The notes under the pieces are model-generated. The model searched no databases, was not told the DNA's origin, and worked only from the letters and a program-made list of their open reading frames with translations. Below, piece after piece: positions 12,701 to 27,700 of a stretch of 64,000 nucleotides of DNA (the first letter of the stretch is position 1; each line of letters begins with the position of its first letter). Source of the DNA: Owenia fusiformis (taxonomy: Eukaryota > Annelida > Polychaeta > Sabellida > Oweniidae); contig CAIIXF020000001.1 in the NCBI GenBank assembly GCA_903813345.2, positions 31,536,556-31,600,555 on the forward strand, in the 5' to 3' direction. Made by a program: the position numbers and the translations under genes.

Positions 12701-15700
12701 CATATACTTTGAAAATGAAATCATATGTTTATCACTTCATTGCAAATACATGTATATTTACTAGCATGTCAAATCTAATTACTTATGATGATCATAAAAA
12801 CTTGAACAAGAAAAGTTAGAATGATGGTAGTTAGTAGTATTAACAAAAAATGTTCAGCACATGTAATCGACTTACTTTGTTTTTATGCCACAGGGGGAAA
12901 CAGGAGATCCTGGGGCCCCAGGTCAGGATGGTGAGCCAGGCTTTGATGTAAGTATGAAGCATTGTGGATGACAATGGAACTAATTAAGACAAATAAAATA
13001 TTATTCTTTCATCATTTTACAACTGTGCTCCGCCATTTCTCAATGCCCAAATTGGCAGATTTATCATTCACAGAATTTTCACTAAAGTGGTTCTTTTACA
13101 AACCTTTACAATTTATGTATGTAATCCAGCCATCTTCACTTATATCACCAAAATGCACCAACTATTTGTTTCATACAGAGGTAATTAAAGAGTAAAAACC
13201 TCTTGATGTTGATAAAAACCTCAAACTATTTTAGGGTGAAAATGGAGCACCTGGAAGAGATGGAGTGCCAGGGTTAAAAGGCGAACGTGGAGACACAGTG
13301 AGTTAAACTTATTTAAAGTTTTATTTTCATCATTTTTTTTAATTATTAGCATTAACTTTATCACAATTGGTAATTGGAAAAAATGAATGGAAGGGGGAAG
13401 GAGTAGCCCATTTCTGCTAGAAAATTTACAAAAATATCACTAAATGAATAGGTGAACATTATGGCAAAATTAAAATCTGTAGTTTTCTATGATTTTTCTT
13501 AACTGATACGCTTCTTCAATATTCTTGTTATAAATCAAAGAATGGTAGTCTACACAACGTGTGATAAATGCATATAGATGAAGTAATCATCACAAAATGA
13601 CAGCGGAGTTGCAAATCCCACCGAACAAAACACATTTTGATAATGAGTCAGGCCATCTCAAAAATTTCTTCTTGAACAGAGCATATAAACATATAAAATT
13701 TGTACAAAATCCACCCACTGGTATATGAGTTATCAAAGATTATGTTTTATCCAAAAATGACGGCCATTTTGAAATTCAGCTGCAATCTTGAAAATTTCTT
13801 CTCCTTTGTCCCTAGCAGCATATAAAATTTACACCAAATCTGTCTTCCGGTATTTAAGATCCAAGATTACGTTTTTAAAGACAAATGGCAGCCATTTTGA
13901 AAATGCAGCCATCTTGAAAATATCTTCTTGAGCAGACCTCCTTGATCTCTAAGCATCAGCATATAATATTTGAACCAATATTTGATTTTTTACAAGAATG
14001 GTGGCCATTTTGAAATTCAGCTTTCATCTTGAAAATTTCCTCTCAACCAGATCGTCTTTGTCCTGAAACCATTTTAAAATTTAACCGTCATCTTGAAAAT
14101 TATTTATTGAGCTGACCTTTTTTGTCCCTAGGCATCGACATATAAATTTTGTACCATATCTGTTCACTGGTATTTGAGTTATCAAAGATTACATTCTTTT
14201 ATGAAAAATGGTGGCCGATGGTGGAATTCAATGGCCATCTTGAAAATGCCTTCTTTAGTTGAGTTCCTTTGTCCCTTGGCATCAATACATAAAATTTGAA
14301 CCAAATCTGTCAATTGGCATTTGAGCTTTCAAAGATTACATTCTTTTATGAAAAATGGCTGCCATTTTGAAATTCAGCTGCCATCTTGAAAATTCTGTCT
14401 TGAACAGAGCTACTGTTTCATTAGGCATCAGCATATAAAATTTGAACCCACCATTTGAACCAAATCTGTTCATTAGTATTTGAGTTATCAAAGATCACAT
14501 TTTTTCCAAAATATGGCAGCAATTTTGAAATACAGCCCCAATCTTGAAATTTTTCGGAAACAGAACTACTGTGTCCTCAGCATGTAAAATTTGATCCAAA
14601 TCCATTCACTGGTATGCGAGTTTACATTACAAAGATTACATTGTTTTATTTTATAAAATTGGCGGCCATTTTGACATTCAGCAGCCATCTTGAAAAGCTC
14701 TTCTTGAGCTAAGAGGAGGGAAAGCCCCAGAGTTTCAAGATGACAGACATAATTACCTCTCTTGCTTAGCACCTTCGTTCGTTCGAATTTTCATCGGCTA
14801 GTTATCAAATACTACACTTCGATGGGATGTTTTAATTGATATAGGCATATTCCGTACACCTCTCTTTATCTTGATGTGAAATGAGAAGCTATGATATTGG
14901 TTAACACGCCAGAAATGAACATAATATTATTCGAAGGGTATTTCGAAAATTTTGAAACCGCCATTGATGACGTCATTTGTTTGTCGACTTTTGACCAATC
15001 AGCGACGATGTCATCTCAATACAGATTTACATTATAAGCGTATGTCATCTTTGAACCCTGGTGTTTCTCCCCCTCTGTCTTGAGCTGTATAATTTTGATT
15101 ATTATTTATTTGTTGAATTTTCTTGCAGAAATCAGCTACTCTCACCTCCATTTATTTCCAATTTGAAATTATTTCTAGGCGTGTTCATAAGTATCCACAT
15201 TGGAAGATAATATTTAGTTGCAAACCTTATACTATGAACTGACATAAACATTTTTGTCTGTTTCAGACAACTGTAAGTACAACAACCAGGTAACATCTTT
15301 ATGTTTTTTGAATAAGTTTTTGACCTGTCATTTAAGATCAACATTCAACAATGGTAAAATACAAAACACTGTTTAAAATGTGAAAATCTTGCTCAGATCA
15401 TATTTATGATAATTAAGGGGTTGATTTTCTATTTTGACTTTATGAGCTCTAACATATCTGTTGTGAACAGGTTACAGGTCCTGCTGGTTTACCTGGTGAT
15501 CCAGGGCCAGTAGGGCCACCAGGCCTTCAGGGTCGGCCAGGAAAGACAGGACCTGTTGGACCACCAGGACCCATTGGAGATCGAGTAAGTAATGTCATCC
15601 TCTAATATCCAGTAGACAGAAGTAAGAACAATACAGAAGCTTGATGAGTGATATATAACTATATGCATATCATTTTATTGTCCCAACTCAATCTCTTGAG

Positions 15701-18700
15701 GCACTATTGATAAACACTCTTGTACAGGCTACTGCAAAAGTCCAATTTTTCAAGGTGCCCTAATTTCCACTATTTTTGCTGAAGAGGCTAGACCGTGAAA
15801 TTAAAGCCACAGTGAAAATTTGTTTTAACATTGAATTCAATTGGATATTTCTTCAAAGAGTGAAATTCAATGCCAATGAAACATCTCAGATTGACAAAAT
15901 AGTGAAATTTTTTGTCAGCGAAAATTTGGGCTTTTACAGTATATAATACTGAATTACGATATAGCTGTATTTCTCCAGGGTAAACCAGGTACACCAGGCG
16001 CTATTGGAAGAACAGGGCAAAGAGGTGCAAAGGGTGACCCTGGAATAACAGGGAGAACTGGGAACACCGGAGACCCTGGCCCACCAGGTCCTCCAGTAAG
16101 TATCACTCTTAAGCTAAACTTGTTCCTGTCTGGGATATTGTGAAGTATTGCTAAGGTTGTTGTATGCTGCATGCAAGATTCTTGGTTTTTACATATAATA
16201 GTATAATTCTAAAAACTGATATTACAATGGCTCATATACATGTATAATTGGTCATATACATGTGTAATGGTTACTATTTCACTTCATTCTCTGTTTAATA
16301 TGATGATAGTGACCATCTCAGTCCAAGATTTGATGTAAATAGATTCATTATATCCTCAATAAATATACTGGATTTAGATCTCACGGTGAACTGTTATACT
16401 CATTTATAAGTGTTGTTTCAGGGGCTCCCTGGGAAAATTGTGACTGAACCTGATGGACCTAATGAAGTTATTGTGGAGGTAAATACTATTTTACATGAAT
16501 TCATAATGGAAGCCAGATGGAAGTTCACTAACCTTCACTTGTGTGTTACCCATCCCATTGGTTTATGTGCAAATATTGCTTTGAGTTATCAAAGATTACC
16601 CTTTTTATGAAAAATGGCAGCCATTTTAAAATTTAGCTGACCCCTTTGAAATTTCTTCTGAAGCAGATCTCCTTTGTCCCTAGACAATGGTAGACATCAG
16701 CATATAAAATTGGAACCAAATCCATCCACTGATATTTCAGTTATCAATGATTACGGTTTTTTATAAAAAATGGCAGCCATTTTGAAATTCAGCTCACGCC
16801 TTTCAAATTTCTTCTGAAGCAGATCTCATTTTTCCCTAAACATCAGCATATAAAATTGGAATCGAATCCATCCACTGGTATTTGAGTTATCAATGATTAC
16901 GAAAAATGGCGGCCATTTTGAAATTTAGTGGCCATCTTGAAAATGTCTTCTTGAGCTGAACTTCTTTTCTTTGTCTCTAGGCATCAGCATATAAAATTTG
17001 AACCAAATCCATCAACTGGTATTCGAGTTATCAAAGTTTGCGTTCTTTTATGAAAAAAGCAGTCATTTTGAAATTAAGCTGCCATCTTGAAAATCCCTTC
17101 TCGAGCAGAGCTCCTATGTCCCTAGGCATCAGCATGTAAAATTTGAACCAAATCCATTCAATGGTATTTCAGTTATCATTTTTTTACGAAAAATGGCCAC
17201 CATTTTAACCATCTTGAAAATGTCTTCTTGACCAAGGCTCCTTTGTAACCAGGAAACAGCATATAAAATTTGAACCAAATCTATCTACTAATATTTGAGT
17301 TATCAAAGATTATATCTTTTCAGAAAAATAGCCGACATTTTAAATTAAGTGGCCATATTGAAAATTCTTCTCGAGCAAAGGACCTACACCCAAAATTTGA
17401 ATGAAATCAGTCAACCTGTATATGATTTGAGTTATCAATGATAAATTTTTTTACGAAAACTGGCCACCATTGTGAAATTTGGTGGCCATCTTGAAAATGT
17501 CTTCTTGAGCAAAGTTCTTTTGTACCCAGGCAACAGCATATAAAATTTGAACCAAATCCATCCACTAGTATTTGAGTTATCAAAGATTATATTTTTTCAG
17601 AAAAATGGCCACCATTTTGAATTTAACGGCCATATTAAAAATCCTTTCTCGAGCGGAGGTCCTACACCCATAAGGCATAAGCCAATAAAATTTGAATGAA
17701 ATCCGTCTACCGGTATTTGAGTTATTGCCCGGACACACGAACGGACGGACAGACAAACAGACTATATCCCCTCGAACTTCGTTCGGTGGGATAATTAGTT
17801 TAAAGCAACATACAATCGGTTTGTTGTTACAAGTATTTTAAAACGATTGAAAGTAATAAATATGACTAGGTGACAAACAGATAACTATCAAAAATGTGTT
17901 TTGGTTCAGAAATTAAGAAAACAAAAATAAAATAAAAAGGAAACTAATATCACCACCCGTAATTGAATTTTGTAAAAATGCCAACTACATTAGACTGTGA
18001 AATTTAAAATATTTTGTACACATATAAAGAATTTCAGTTGCGCTCCTATAAGACAGTGCCTCTTTAAGAAGATTTTTGAAGTAATTGATACATGTTCAAG
18101 TATTTTAAAATTTAAAAAAAACTGAATTTTTCTCCATCTATTGAGAGTCCTTAAGGCATATGTCAACTATACATCAAATCAAAAGGTTTTCAAGTTCTAG
18201 ACCATCAAATCAAATGAAATCAAATAAGAGATAATTATTTGCATTAATACCAATAACTTAGAAATGACCCCTTATCATGAGAAAGTTAAGATATTAGATG
18301 TATTCAACATGCATTATTAATCTACATGCATTTCTGTTTCAGGGACCACCAGGTCCACCTGGAGTGCCAGGAAAGAGGGGAGCCGAGGGTCCAATAGGAC
18401 CAACAGGAGAGCCAGGGCCTAGAGGTGACATAGGAGAACAAGGAATGAAAGGAGATTCTGGTGAACCTGGAGTCCCAGGCTTACCAGGGCCTCCAGGTGT
18501 AGATGTGAGTATACTTAATATTAGCCATGCTTTATTACATTTGAATTGTTATATGTGATTTTCTATTTAGTGATTTAGATTCATATAAAAATCATTGCTG
18601 ATGTATTTGATTCAAGGGCATACCAGGACCAGTTGGACCCCAGGGAGTGACTGGGGAAAGAGGAAAACCAGTAAGTTTAAGTCTTTCCAAAGCTGAAGAA

Positions 18701-21700
18701 TCAACAAACTGAATAAACTGGTAATAACAAGACAAGATGAAAAGAAATTGTAAGGGGTATAATTATTTATAATGATCCTTTTTATCAACATGAACAAAAA
18801 TGTGCCTTATAACATTTACATGATATGATTTCCCTATTAGGGCATCCAAGGCAGAAATGGCCAGCCTGGAAATGATGGAATACCAGGCCGACCAGGGGAA
18901 GATGGCAAACCAGGAATAGCTGGACAACCCGGGCAGAGAGGACCTAGGGGATACCAGGTAAGACATAAACTTGTTGGTCTTATATGCTAAAGAATACCTC
19001 TGTGCTATATATATTATACATACTCTTAAATATTTGATATTTCTTGTTTGTCCATTTTACTTTATTAATACATATGCATAAATCTAAATCTAATGGCCGC
19101 CATTTTTTCATGAAAAGTGGTGGCCATTTTGAAATGAGAAGTCATCTTGAAAGTTCCGATGTGCTTAAACAATCAGCTTATAAAATTTGAACCAAATATA
19201 TCAACTGGTATTTGAATTATCAAAGAATACATTTTCTATAAAAAAGGGCAGGCATTTTGAAATCAGTGGCCATATTGAAAATGCCTCCTTGAGCCATAGA
19301 CATAAGCCTATGAAATTTGGACTAAATTCCATTAATGGTATTTATAATGATTTATCTATATCTGTATATGATTTATCTATATCTGTATCTATATCACATC
19401 AGGGAAATTAGCACTGGGGCCAACCCCTCCTAAGCGTCTCTTTCAGGACTTTCATCACTATGAAGCCCATATGCTATTGAGTTTGAAGCTGCCAACTGGT
19501 ATTTGAGTTATCATAGATAGACAAAAAATGAAAATTCCTACTATTGTACATACTGTGATTAATCATGAAAAAAACTTTGTTCGGTGTGATAATAAAATCC
19601 AAAATCTTATTTAGTAATCAGCAATGTATGACTAATATCTTGCTGACTGAAGACAAATGGCTTAAACACTATAACTATGTATTGATGTATCATTTAAGGG
19701 AAACCCAGGAGTAATAAGTGACGATAGACTGGATGAGCGAATCAATGATGCTATAACAAAATTGGAGGTAACATTTGATTTTAAACTAAGAAAATGTAAG
19801 GATTTAAAATAAAAAGTCCTAGTTTCTTGTCTCTACCAAACTCAATGTCAGACTATACATAAGAAAGAAAATATCTACTATATATACAGTATATTGACCA
19901 TGCTCCTAACAGCAAACATAGCAGTGCATTTTATCCAAAACACTTTCTATATGCAAGTTTGTCCAGGCCACTTGAAAGATTTACACAATACTAGACAGCA
20001 TGAAATTCATTAGTTGATATATTCTTTAGAACATGAGGTATTTGGTAGACATGTGCAAGCAATTATATTTATGAATGCATCTTAGGTGTATAATCGAAAT
20101 AAAGAGCCTCATGATCATGTACCCCAGCAGTATATGGTGAGCCTGGTCGTTTCGTCTTAGAATATGGTTTCATGTCCAGCTGGCTATATATACCTCAAAA
20201 AGCATGATTTTGAGACCCAATGCATGGTTTAGGTATCAGCTACAATATTCATGAATGTAGTCAAAGTAAACTTTTTGGTATATTCTTAGTTGAATATGGA
20301 TGATAACTGTATTGTCACTCATTCAAATTCAAACTACAGAAATATCAGTATTCCAAGTAAAAGGAAATCATGCTCTTTTGTGAAACAAAGAATAAAAAAT
20401 ATGCATTTTGTAGATGTGATTACATTATGACTGCAATTTGAACTTGGTTGGCATGTCAAACCAGACCAAGTACCTGAATGTGAGAGATTATAAACCCAGT
20501 GTGAAATACCCAAGAATGATTTCCTCCATCTATTCTTTTGCATTACATTCTCTGAGACACGAGAGTTGAAAGAAGATGACATCAAAGGGCAAAGTTATCT
20601 CTTTGAGGGCTTTACAATAGTTTTTTTGACAATAGAGGAAGTGTGTGATTCCTTTATGAATGACAATAGTTTATTTATAGGCTGTTGCTTAGAGTTGTAG
20701 TTTATATTTTTCTGTAAACTGTATAGCATTGAATCTCAAATTTAAATTAAGAAATACAGTAAATATATTATACATACATGTCGATTATAATACATTTATT
20801 AATCTCACATTAAAATTTACTTAAACGCCTCTTAACTATTGAGCTTGTATTTCAGGCTAGAGAAGGAAAAGAGGGAAGGGAAGGGAAAGATGGTGAAAAG
20901 GTAAGAAAATCCAAATAACATATTTAGTTATTTGTGCACTGTATATTGTATATTATCTTGCCTGAAAAATTTGTGGTATTATAATATTGTAGACTGGACA
21001 TGATGCTGAATATAGATGTTAATCTACAGTATGTACATATGCATATGTATGTATATGCATATCAAATTACGTATGAATATGATGTCAAACATATGAATGA
21101 ATAAGACTATCATAATATTAATATAACTAAACATCCCCTGTTGCCTTTTGAAATTTGCTGTAGTCCTTTGTCAAGTCAATAATGAAGGGCATACTAGCCA
21201 ACAATAAGTACCCCAAACAATTCATTCACTGCAGAGAGTACTGACAGAGGTATTCACCCACTATCTAATTCCAGGGAGCTAGAGGAGATAGCGGAGATCC
21301 AGGGCCACCAGGAAAAAGGGGTCTTGATGGTCTTGCAGGCCCTCCTGGTAATGAAGGGATGAAAGGTGAAGGTGGTGAGCCAGGACCACCAGGAATGAAG
21401 GGATCTGAAGGTGCCAGAGGAACACAGGGTCTTCCAGTAAGATCAAATAATGCAACCAGAGGAACATAACAGAATAACAAAAGAATATTATTCATTAGTT
21501 AATGATATAACTAAATGCATAGATTATATCTTGCAAAGCTCAAGTTACAATTGCTTTTGTTAATGTGAACTGTTTCAGGGTGAGAAGGGTGGACAAGGTT
21601 CAAAGGGAGAACAAGGCAATGATGGAGAAAAGGTAGTTTTATAACTTTTACTATCATCTCATCATCTCATTCACTCCATTTATGTCGTATATTTTTTATT

Positions 21701-24700
21701 TTAGGGTGTTGAGGGTCCATCTGGGCCTGAAGGACCACCAGGTCGCAGAGGCAGAAAAGTGAGATTAATTGCCTGTGGCATATGAAATAATTCCAATAAT
21801 ACTACTCATTCTAATGTCTAATGTTTTCATTGGTTGAGGTGCATCCTAAATCTACAATATCTAATATTCATGAGCTTCTAATATATTGTCTTATGTCATA
21901 TTAATTCTAAGGAGTAAACATCATACAACAAGCATGTGAAGGTGGAATCATTAATTGGAATATATGCTAATATTAAGCTGAATACAAAATGGCTTCAGTG
22001 CTGCAAAGGTACAATAATGCTAACATGCAACTAATTTCAGTGATCTTTTGAGAATCCGGTATTATACTTAATTGCCATTGTAAGAGAATGCGAACATTGT
22101 GAGATGTGTTTGACATAAGTAATACTTAAGATATAAGAACAAAGATTCTATGATTATGGACCCGATGTATGTACCATTAGAGGCATTATACTTTTTTTAT
22201 ACCATATCAGCAAACAAAAAAAGTCATGTATGTTATAAATCAAAGAATCAAGGTCCTTGTTACAATTCTAATGCAGATGATTAATAGACAACAACAACAA
22301 TAAACATTCAAAATCTAAATCCATTGTTCATAATGTTCATGGTGCTGTGATGTTACATAGATATTGTAGTGTAATGTATAATATAAATAATACTTCACAC
22401 TTTGCATTACAGAGCCAATCCATTATTTTTTGTTGTAGCATTTTCCATGTATTAAGTGTAAACCAAGGAGGAAAGATCTTTTTAAATATTCCTTCTAGAA
22501 TCAAATATAGAAAGCACAATCAATTCAATTGAGCAAATAATATAATACTAGCATATAGTATAATACTATATATTATTCCATGATGGTGAAATTCCCTGCA
22601 ATCTGATTGGTCCATGCGACTTAAAATATATATATTGTATTTACACGCACTTTCCACTTAGCGTTGGATACAGAGTGAAAATGACTTCAGCATTTGGATA
22701 CGGTCCAGTATCCTAATGCCCCAGAAATCAATTTGAAGCATGCACATTGTTTTCATGAAGTAGTAAAAATCCAATATGGCAGACGAACGTCGAAAAAACG
22801 TTTCGCTACACTACACTTTGAGCTGATGAAATTGAAGAGAAAAGACAAAAAATTAAACGTACCTTATAATACAATAAAAGCAAACAACAATGAGTAGGTT
22901 CATCTGTTTTTCCAGTCAAGCCAAGGAAATGGACTTGATTTTTGGGGAGTTTTATCTGAGTAATCATGGAATAAAAAGGTTATTTAATAACTTCTCGTGA
23001 AATACAGAAAATATTCTCTGCTAGCTCATTGTGAAATACAGACCTTCTCAGGCAGAATGTTTTCTGAATTTCACTCAAATCATTGAATAACTTATAGTAC
23101 CACCCTCTTGTTGAACACTAGTTACATTTCTGTGTGATGAGGCCATATTTTTTTTAAGTGCAAATCAATATTGCCTACTGATATGGATAAATGTCATTGG
23201 CTCGGTAACCCAGGGTGGGTATAAACATGTAGTTATTACTAAATCACAGTAAAGCGAATGTTCAATAATTGAAATAAGCTAAAGCTTTATGTTACAGGGA
23301 ATTCATTAATGGTGTATTAACAATAGGCATGCCAATACATAAAATATCTGTTGAAGATTATGTCCAAATGGTGACAGTTGTGGAAAGACTTTATTAGCTC
23401 CCTTCCCCTTTTATTATTTATCAAAATTTTATTGTTCCACTGAATCCAATTGGAAATGTAATATATAGGCATTGATAAACTTTTCATACTTGATTGATGA
23501 ATACTGCATATGTACATTGTTTTTTAATCCTCATAACTGCAGAATCTACCAAAATTGTATTTACATGGAATGAGGAAATGGTTCACTGAAATATTCTGAA
23601 CGCATTTATATAAATATGACCAACCTCCAACAGCCATAATTAACTTTCTCCACAGCTGTCAATATATAGAAACCCCACTTAATATAAGGTTGGGGTTACC
23701 TGTATATACAAGTACCAATAGGACATGTAATCAAAAAAAGAAGAAAACATGAAACTAAGTTAAACACATTCTTGATTTACAATTTACAAGTCTAAATGTT
23801 AAATGTTCAACATACTCAGATTTTACTGTACAGTAAATATTAATCATTTCAATGTTCACAATACACTATATGCATTACAGGGAGACATTGGTTCCAATGG
23901 GAGACCAGGACGAGATGGAAAACCAGGACCAAGAGGGCAACAGGTGTGAATAACCTTACACTTAATCAATATATTCTTTCACTATCATCTACAGTGTGTC
24001 AAATAAATATGTTTTCCCCTTCTTAGCTTTAACATCCAGATAATGTTGCACAAATTTTTACATCAAAACTAGGCTTCACACAAGAAGTTTCAGATAACTA
24101 GCTCAACTATAGATGCGCTTTTATGCACAAAAGTGAATTCTTTTGAAATTAGTTATTTGACATCCTGTACATACAACTCCCCAATAAGAGGAAATGTATC
24201 ATGAACCAATAATATACAGGGTGGGTCAAGATAAACTTCAATGTCCTTCAATGAGAAATGCTTTTTGGTCAACTTATCCTTTTGTATTTCCATAGGTTTG
24301 TCACTGACATGATAAATATGATTGCAGGGTGCCCCTGGCTTGCAAGGACCACCAGGCTCAATGGGACCACCAGGACTACCAGGACCACCTGGAACTCCTG
24401 TATGTGAACAGGAAACCAAAAATTATAAACCAGCTTATTTACTGTCATAAAAAATGAGTCTAAAATATTTTCAGAACATGAAATTTGGTGAGGTCTAAAT
24501 GTACTTCATAAAAAAAATCAACCACTATGTTTTTAGAATAATTAATGAATACAAAAATAAATATGTAAAAGGATAATACGAAATGGGCTACTTGTAAATA
24601 TACATGCAGGTATTAAAAATTAATTTACTGCCTATGGTGTAAGATTAAATTTAAATTGTATACATCACATATGTATTGCATAGTTATTCTTTTTAGGGCC

Positions 24701-27700
24701 AATTTGGACAAAAAGGAGAACCTGGAGATGTAAGCATTCTTTAAAATAATTTTGGATGATGGAGTTAATGAAAATTTCAATCATTATTCAATTTTGACCA
24801 TATACTAATAACAATAATTTTTAACTTTGTAACAACAATTTAATTAATGTTTTGATTGCGATTTTCTTATTTAATTAAAATTATTATACAAAATTTCATC
24901 ATACACTATCATTTTTATAGGGATACGGCGAAGGTCCTGGAAGGGGTGGATTGGATGTCATTGTAGGCCCTGGTAATTATGGACCATCAGGACCACCGGT
25001 TAGTGTGATTGAGACTATGAAGGAACAAGACATTTTGCTGGGTTTCTACATTGTCCAGATCTGAATGGCTAATATAAATTGAAAAATTGAATAAACCATT
25101 TTTTCAATAATCGCAGTGAACATTAAGAATATATGATATGTTTTTTTATATATTTGCAGGGACCTCCAGGCCCACATGGTCCCCCAGGAATGGTCTGTAT
25201 AGGAATATTATGTATAAAATCATTTCTGATAGTGGAAATAAAGTTAAAAATCAGTAAATTTCAATAGTTTTACTATTCTAAATTACTTGATATTAAGTTA
25301 CATCTTGATTTTCTTCTTTATATATTAAAAATTGCTTTCTATGTTATGAGCATGATTTTGAATATGGAAAGTTTTTGACTGTATGGCATGATAGAGTTCA
25401 GAATTATTTTCAGGGTTACATTCTCTTTGGTCATAAATGTATTTGCCTAGTTATCTGTTGTCTTTTGCAATGTCCATGAAGAATCACAATTATTATTTTG
25501 TTTTGTTTTTATTTGTTATATTGTGTTCATGTTTTAAACTGTTGGCCTGAGTGTTTAGATAGATTGTAGGTTATTGTAATTATTTAGATAGATAATTAAG
25601 TGTGCAGTGTTCTGTGTTATGAAGGTTATGCTATTTTATATGTATTACAATGTTTGTGTGTGCTCAATATTGCAGCCTGGTGCTCGAGGACCACCGGGGG
25701 AGTTGGGACCGAGTGGAGCACCTGGCGCCTCAGGAATGCCCGGCTTGTCTGGTCCACCCGGCTCACCTGGACCCCGTGGCTTGAGAGGTCAGCCAGGAAT
25801 GCCGGGAATTCCAGGGTTGCCTGTAAGTTTATCTTGACTTAGTGTAAGACAGTTGGACACTCCCCTTTTGTCTTCCTAACTACATTCATAATGCTATCTG
25901 TTTAATTTCACACTTGTTTCTGATATATTTTCTCTGATCTATTTTAGTTGTTTAAGCATTCATAATCACTTCTTAAGCTTAACCTTCTTATGATTTTGTA
26001 CCGCATGCTTTCTAAATAATGGAACTCTATTCAATTAGTGATCTTTGAAAATTCGCACTTAGTAAAGTAAAAAATGAAATATACAAGTGAATTTTCAAAA
26101 TTCACATCTTAGGACTCATTATTGTGAATTTTCAAAGATGCCTTAAGTTATGGTTTTAACATTAGGGACAACCCATTTAGTACAAGAAGGTTGAAGTGTT
26201 TATCAATAATATCCTATAATTAGCAAAAATAAAACACTCATCAATCTTGTACAAAATGACTGCTTCCTTAGAGGTAGTTGCGGTAGCTAGTAAGACACAG
26301 GGTCGATCTCTAAATGCCTTACATTAAATTGGGATTTGCTCTTCTCAGATAACCTTGCATTTCTGCTTGAAATTGCAAATGTATATTGCGTTGAGCTTAT
26401 AGCTGGGCTTTTCATTTCCAGATTGAGACATTGCGCAGCAGCTTTCAACAAAGCTGTCAACCATAATGTGCTGTATGTACGCATATGCTTGTTAATACAA
26501 GTAGCCAAATATAGAATAACTACTCATCATTCCATTTTGATTATTTTAAAACTTCCATGATCCCTTAGAGAGAATAATCCTGACCAACGCATAATTAAGT
26601 TGACCCAAACTAACATGTTAAAGTAGCTTTGCATACTCCTTTACCATATTTGGCAATCAGCAGGTAACATAATTAACACTTTTAATAAAACAAATGAAAT
26701 GTGTTTTACAGTGACTTCTTAATAGATAAGTCTAAGGAATGATATGAATCTGCTTCCGTCATATTTATTTCAAAATATAAGCTTGTTTAGTGATAATGGA
26801 ACCCCTTTCTTCTTGGTTTTAACTTCAAATAAACATCTGTATTTAATATTAATTTATAGTTAAATTTAAGTAATGTGTGTTTCACCTTTTCAATAATCAG
26901 TATATTCCCCTTTTCTTTGATTTTAATTTATTTGCATTTTATTAATCCAAATATTGCTTTATTCCTTGTACTAAATAATTAGGGACGCAGTGTAACAGAG
27001 AACGAGGTGAAGGAGATTTGTTTCAAGGTGCTCAGAGGTAAGTAGATACTAAATATCACAATATGTTTTTGATCTGAAATTTCTCGGCAAGTAAAATATT
27101 CTACACATGTTGAATAAATACCCTGAACAAAGACGCTAAATATATCACCCATGATTTTCTCTTCTCTTAATATATATCATGTCCTAACATGTCAGGACAT
27201 AGAAAAAGCATTCAGTGGATATATGCAATTGCTTTGTTATACCACACAGAGAGACTGGAAGACTTAGTAGCAGGGCTACAGGGTCCAGCAGGCCCAGCAG
27301 GGATTGGTCGTCCGGGCCGAACTGGCCCACCAGGAAAACAGGGAATTCCAGGTAAATCTTGATAATATATGATTTCATTGATTTATATTTTCTCCCCTGC
27401 AGAAAAACTGGAAGAGATGGTAGCTACTAGAGTTGGTCCTCCGGGGCCCCCAGGACGTGGGGAGCCTGGGAGAGAGGGCCCTCAAGGAAAGAAGGGGAGT
27501 CCAGGTATATGTCTTAGTGCGGCGGCCATATGCTATTTGCTAGACTGACCATCATTATTTAATAGCAGAACAGAACCTAGGAAAGATGATAGATTTAACT
27601 CACTAATGGCTAGGAAAAATATGGATATTGAAATGCTTACACCAAAAAATCAATCAGCCTCAGTGTAAACCCATTGAATGTAACATCAACATTAGCTTTA

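Noticed and set aside
21265-21495. Proline-rich frame on the minus strand
   Set aside because: It is the antisense shadow of a Gly-X-Y exon; the same holds for the minus frames at 15954-16172, 24153-24419 and 28365-28715.
22777-22830. ATG-GCAGACGAACGTCG start of a small gene
   Set aside because: Stops after 16 codons and lies in what looks like a dispersed repeat fragment.
25600-25842. Alternative reading frame of the 49-codon collagen exon
   Set aside because: The collagen frame has strict Gly periodicity and both splice sites; the other frame has neither family nor context.
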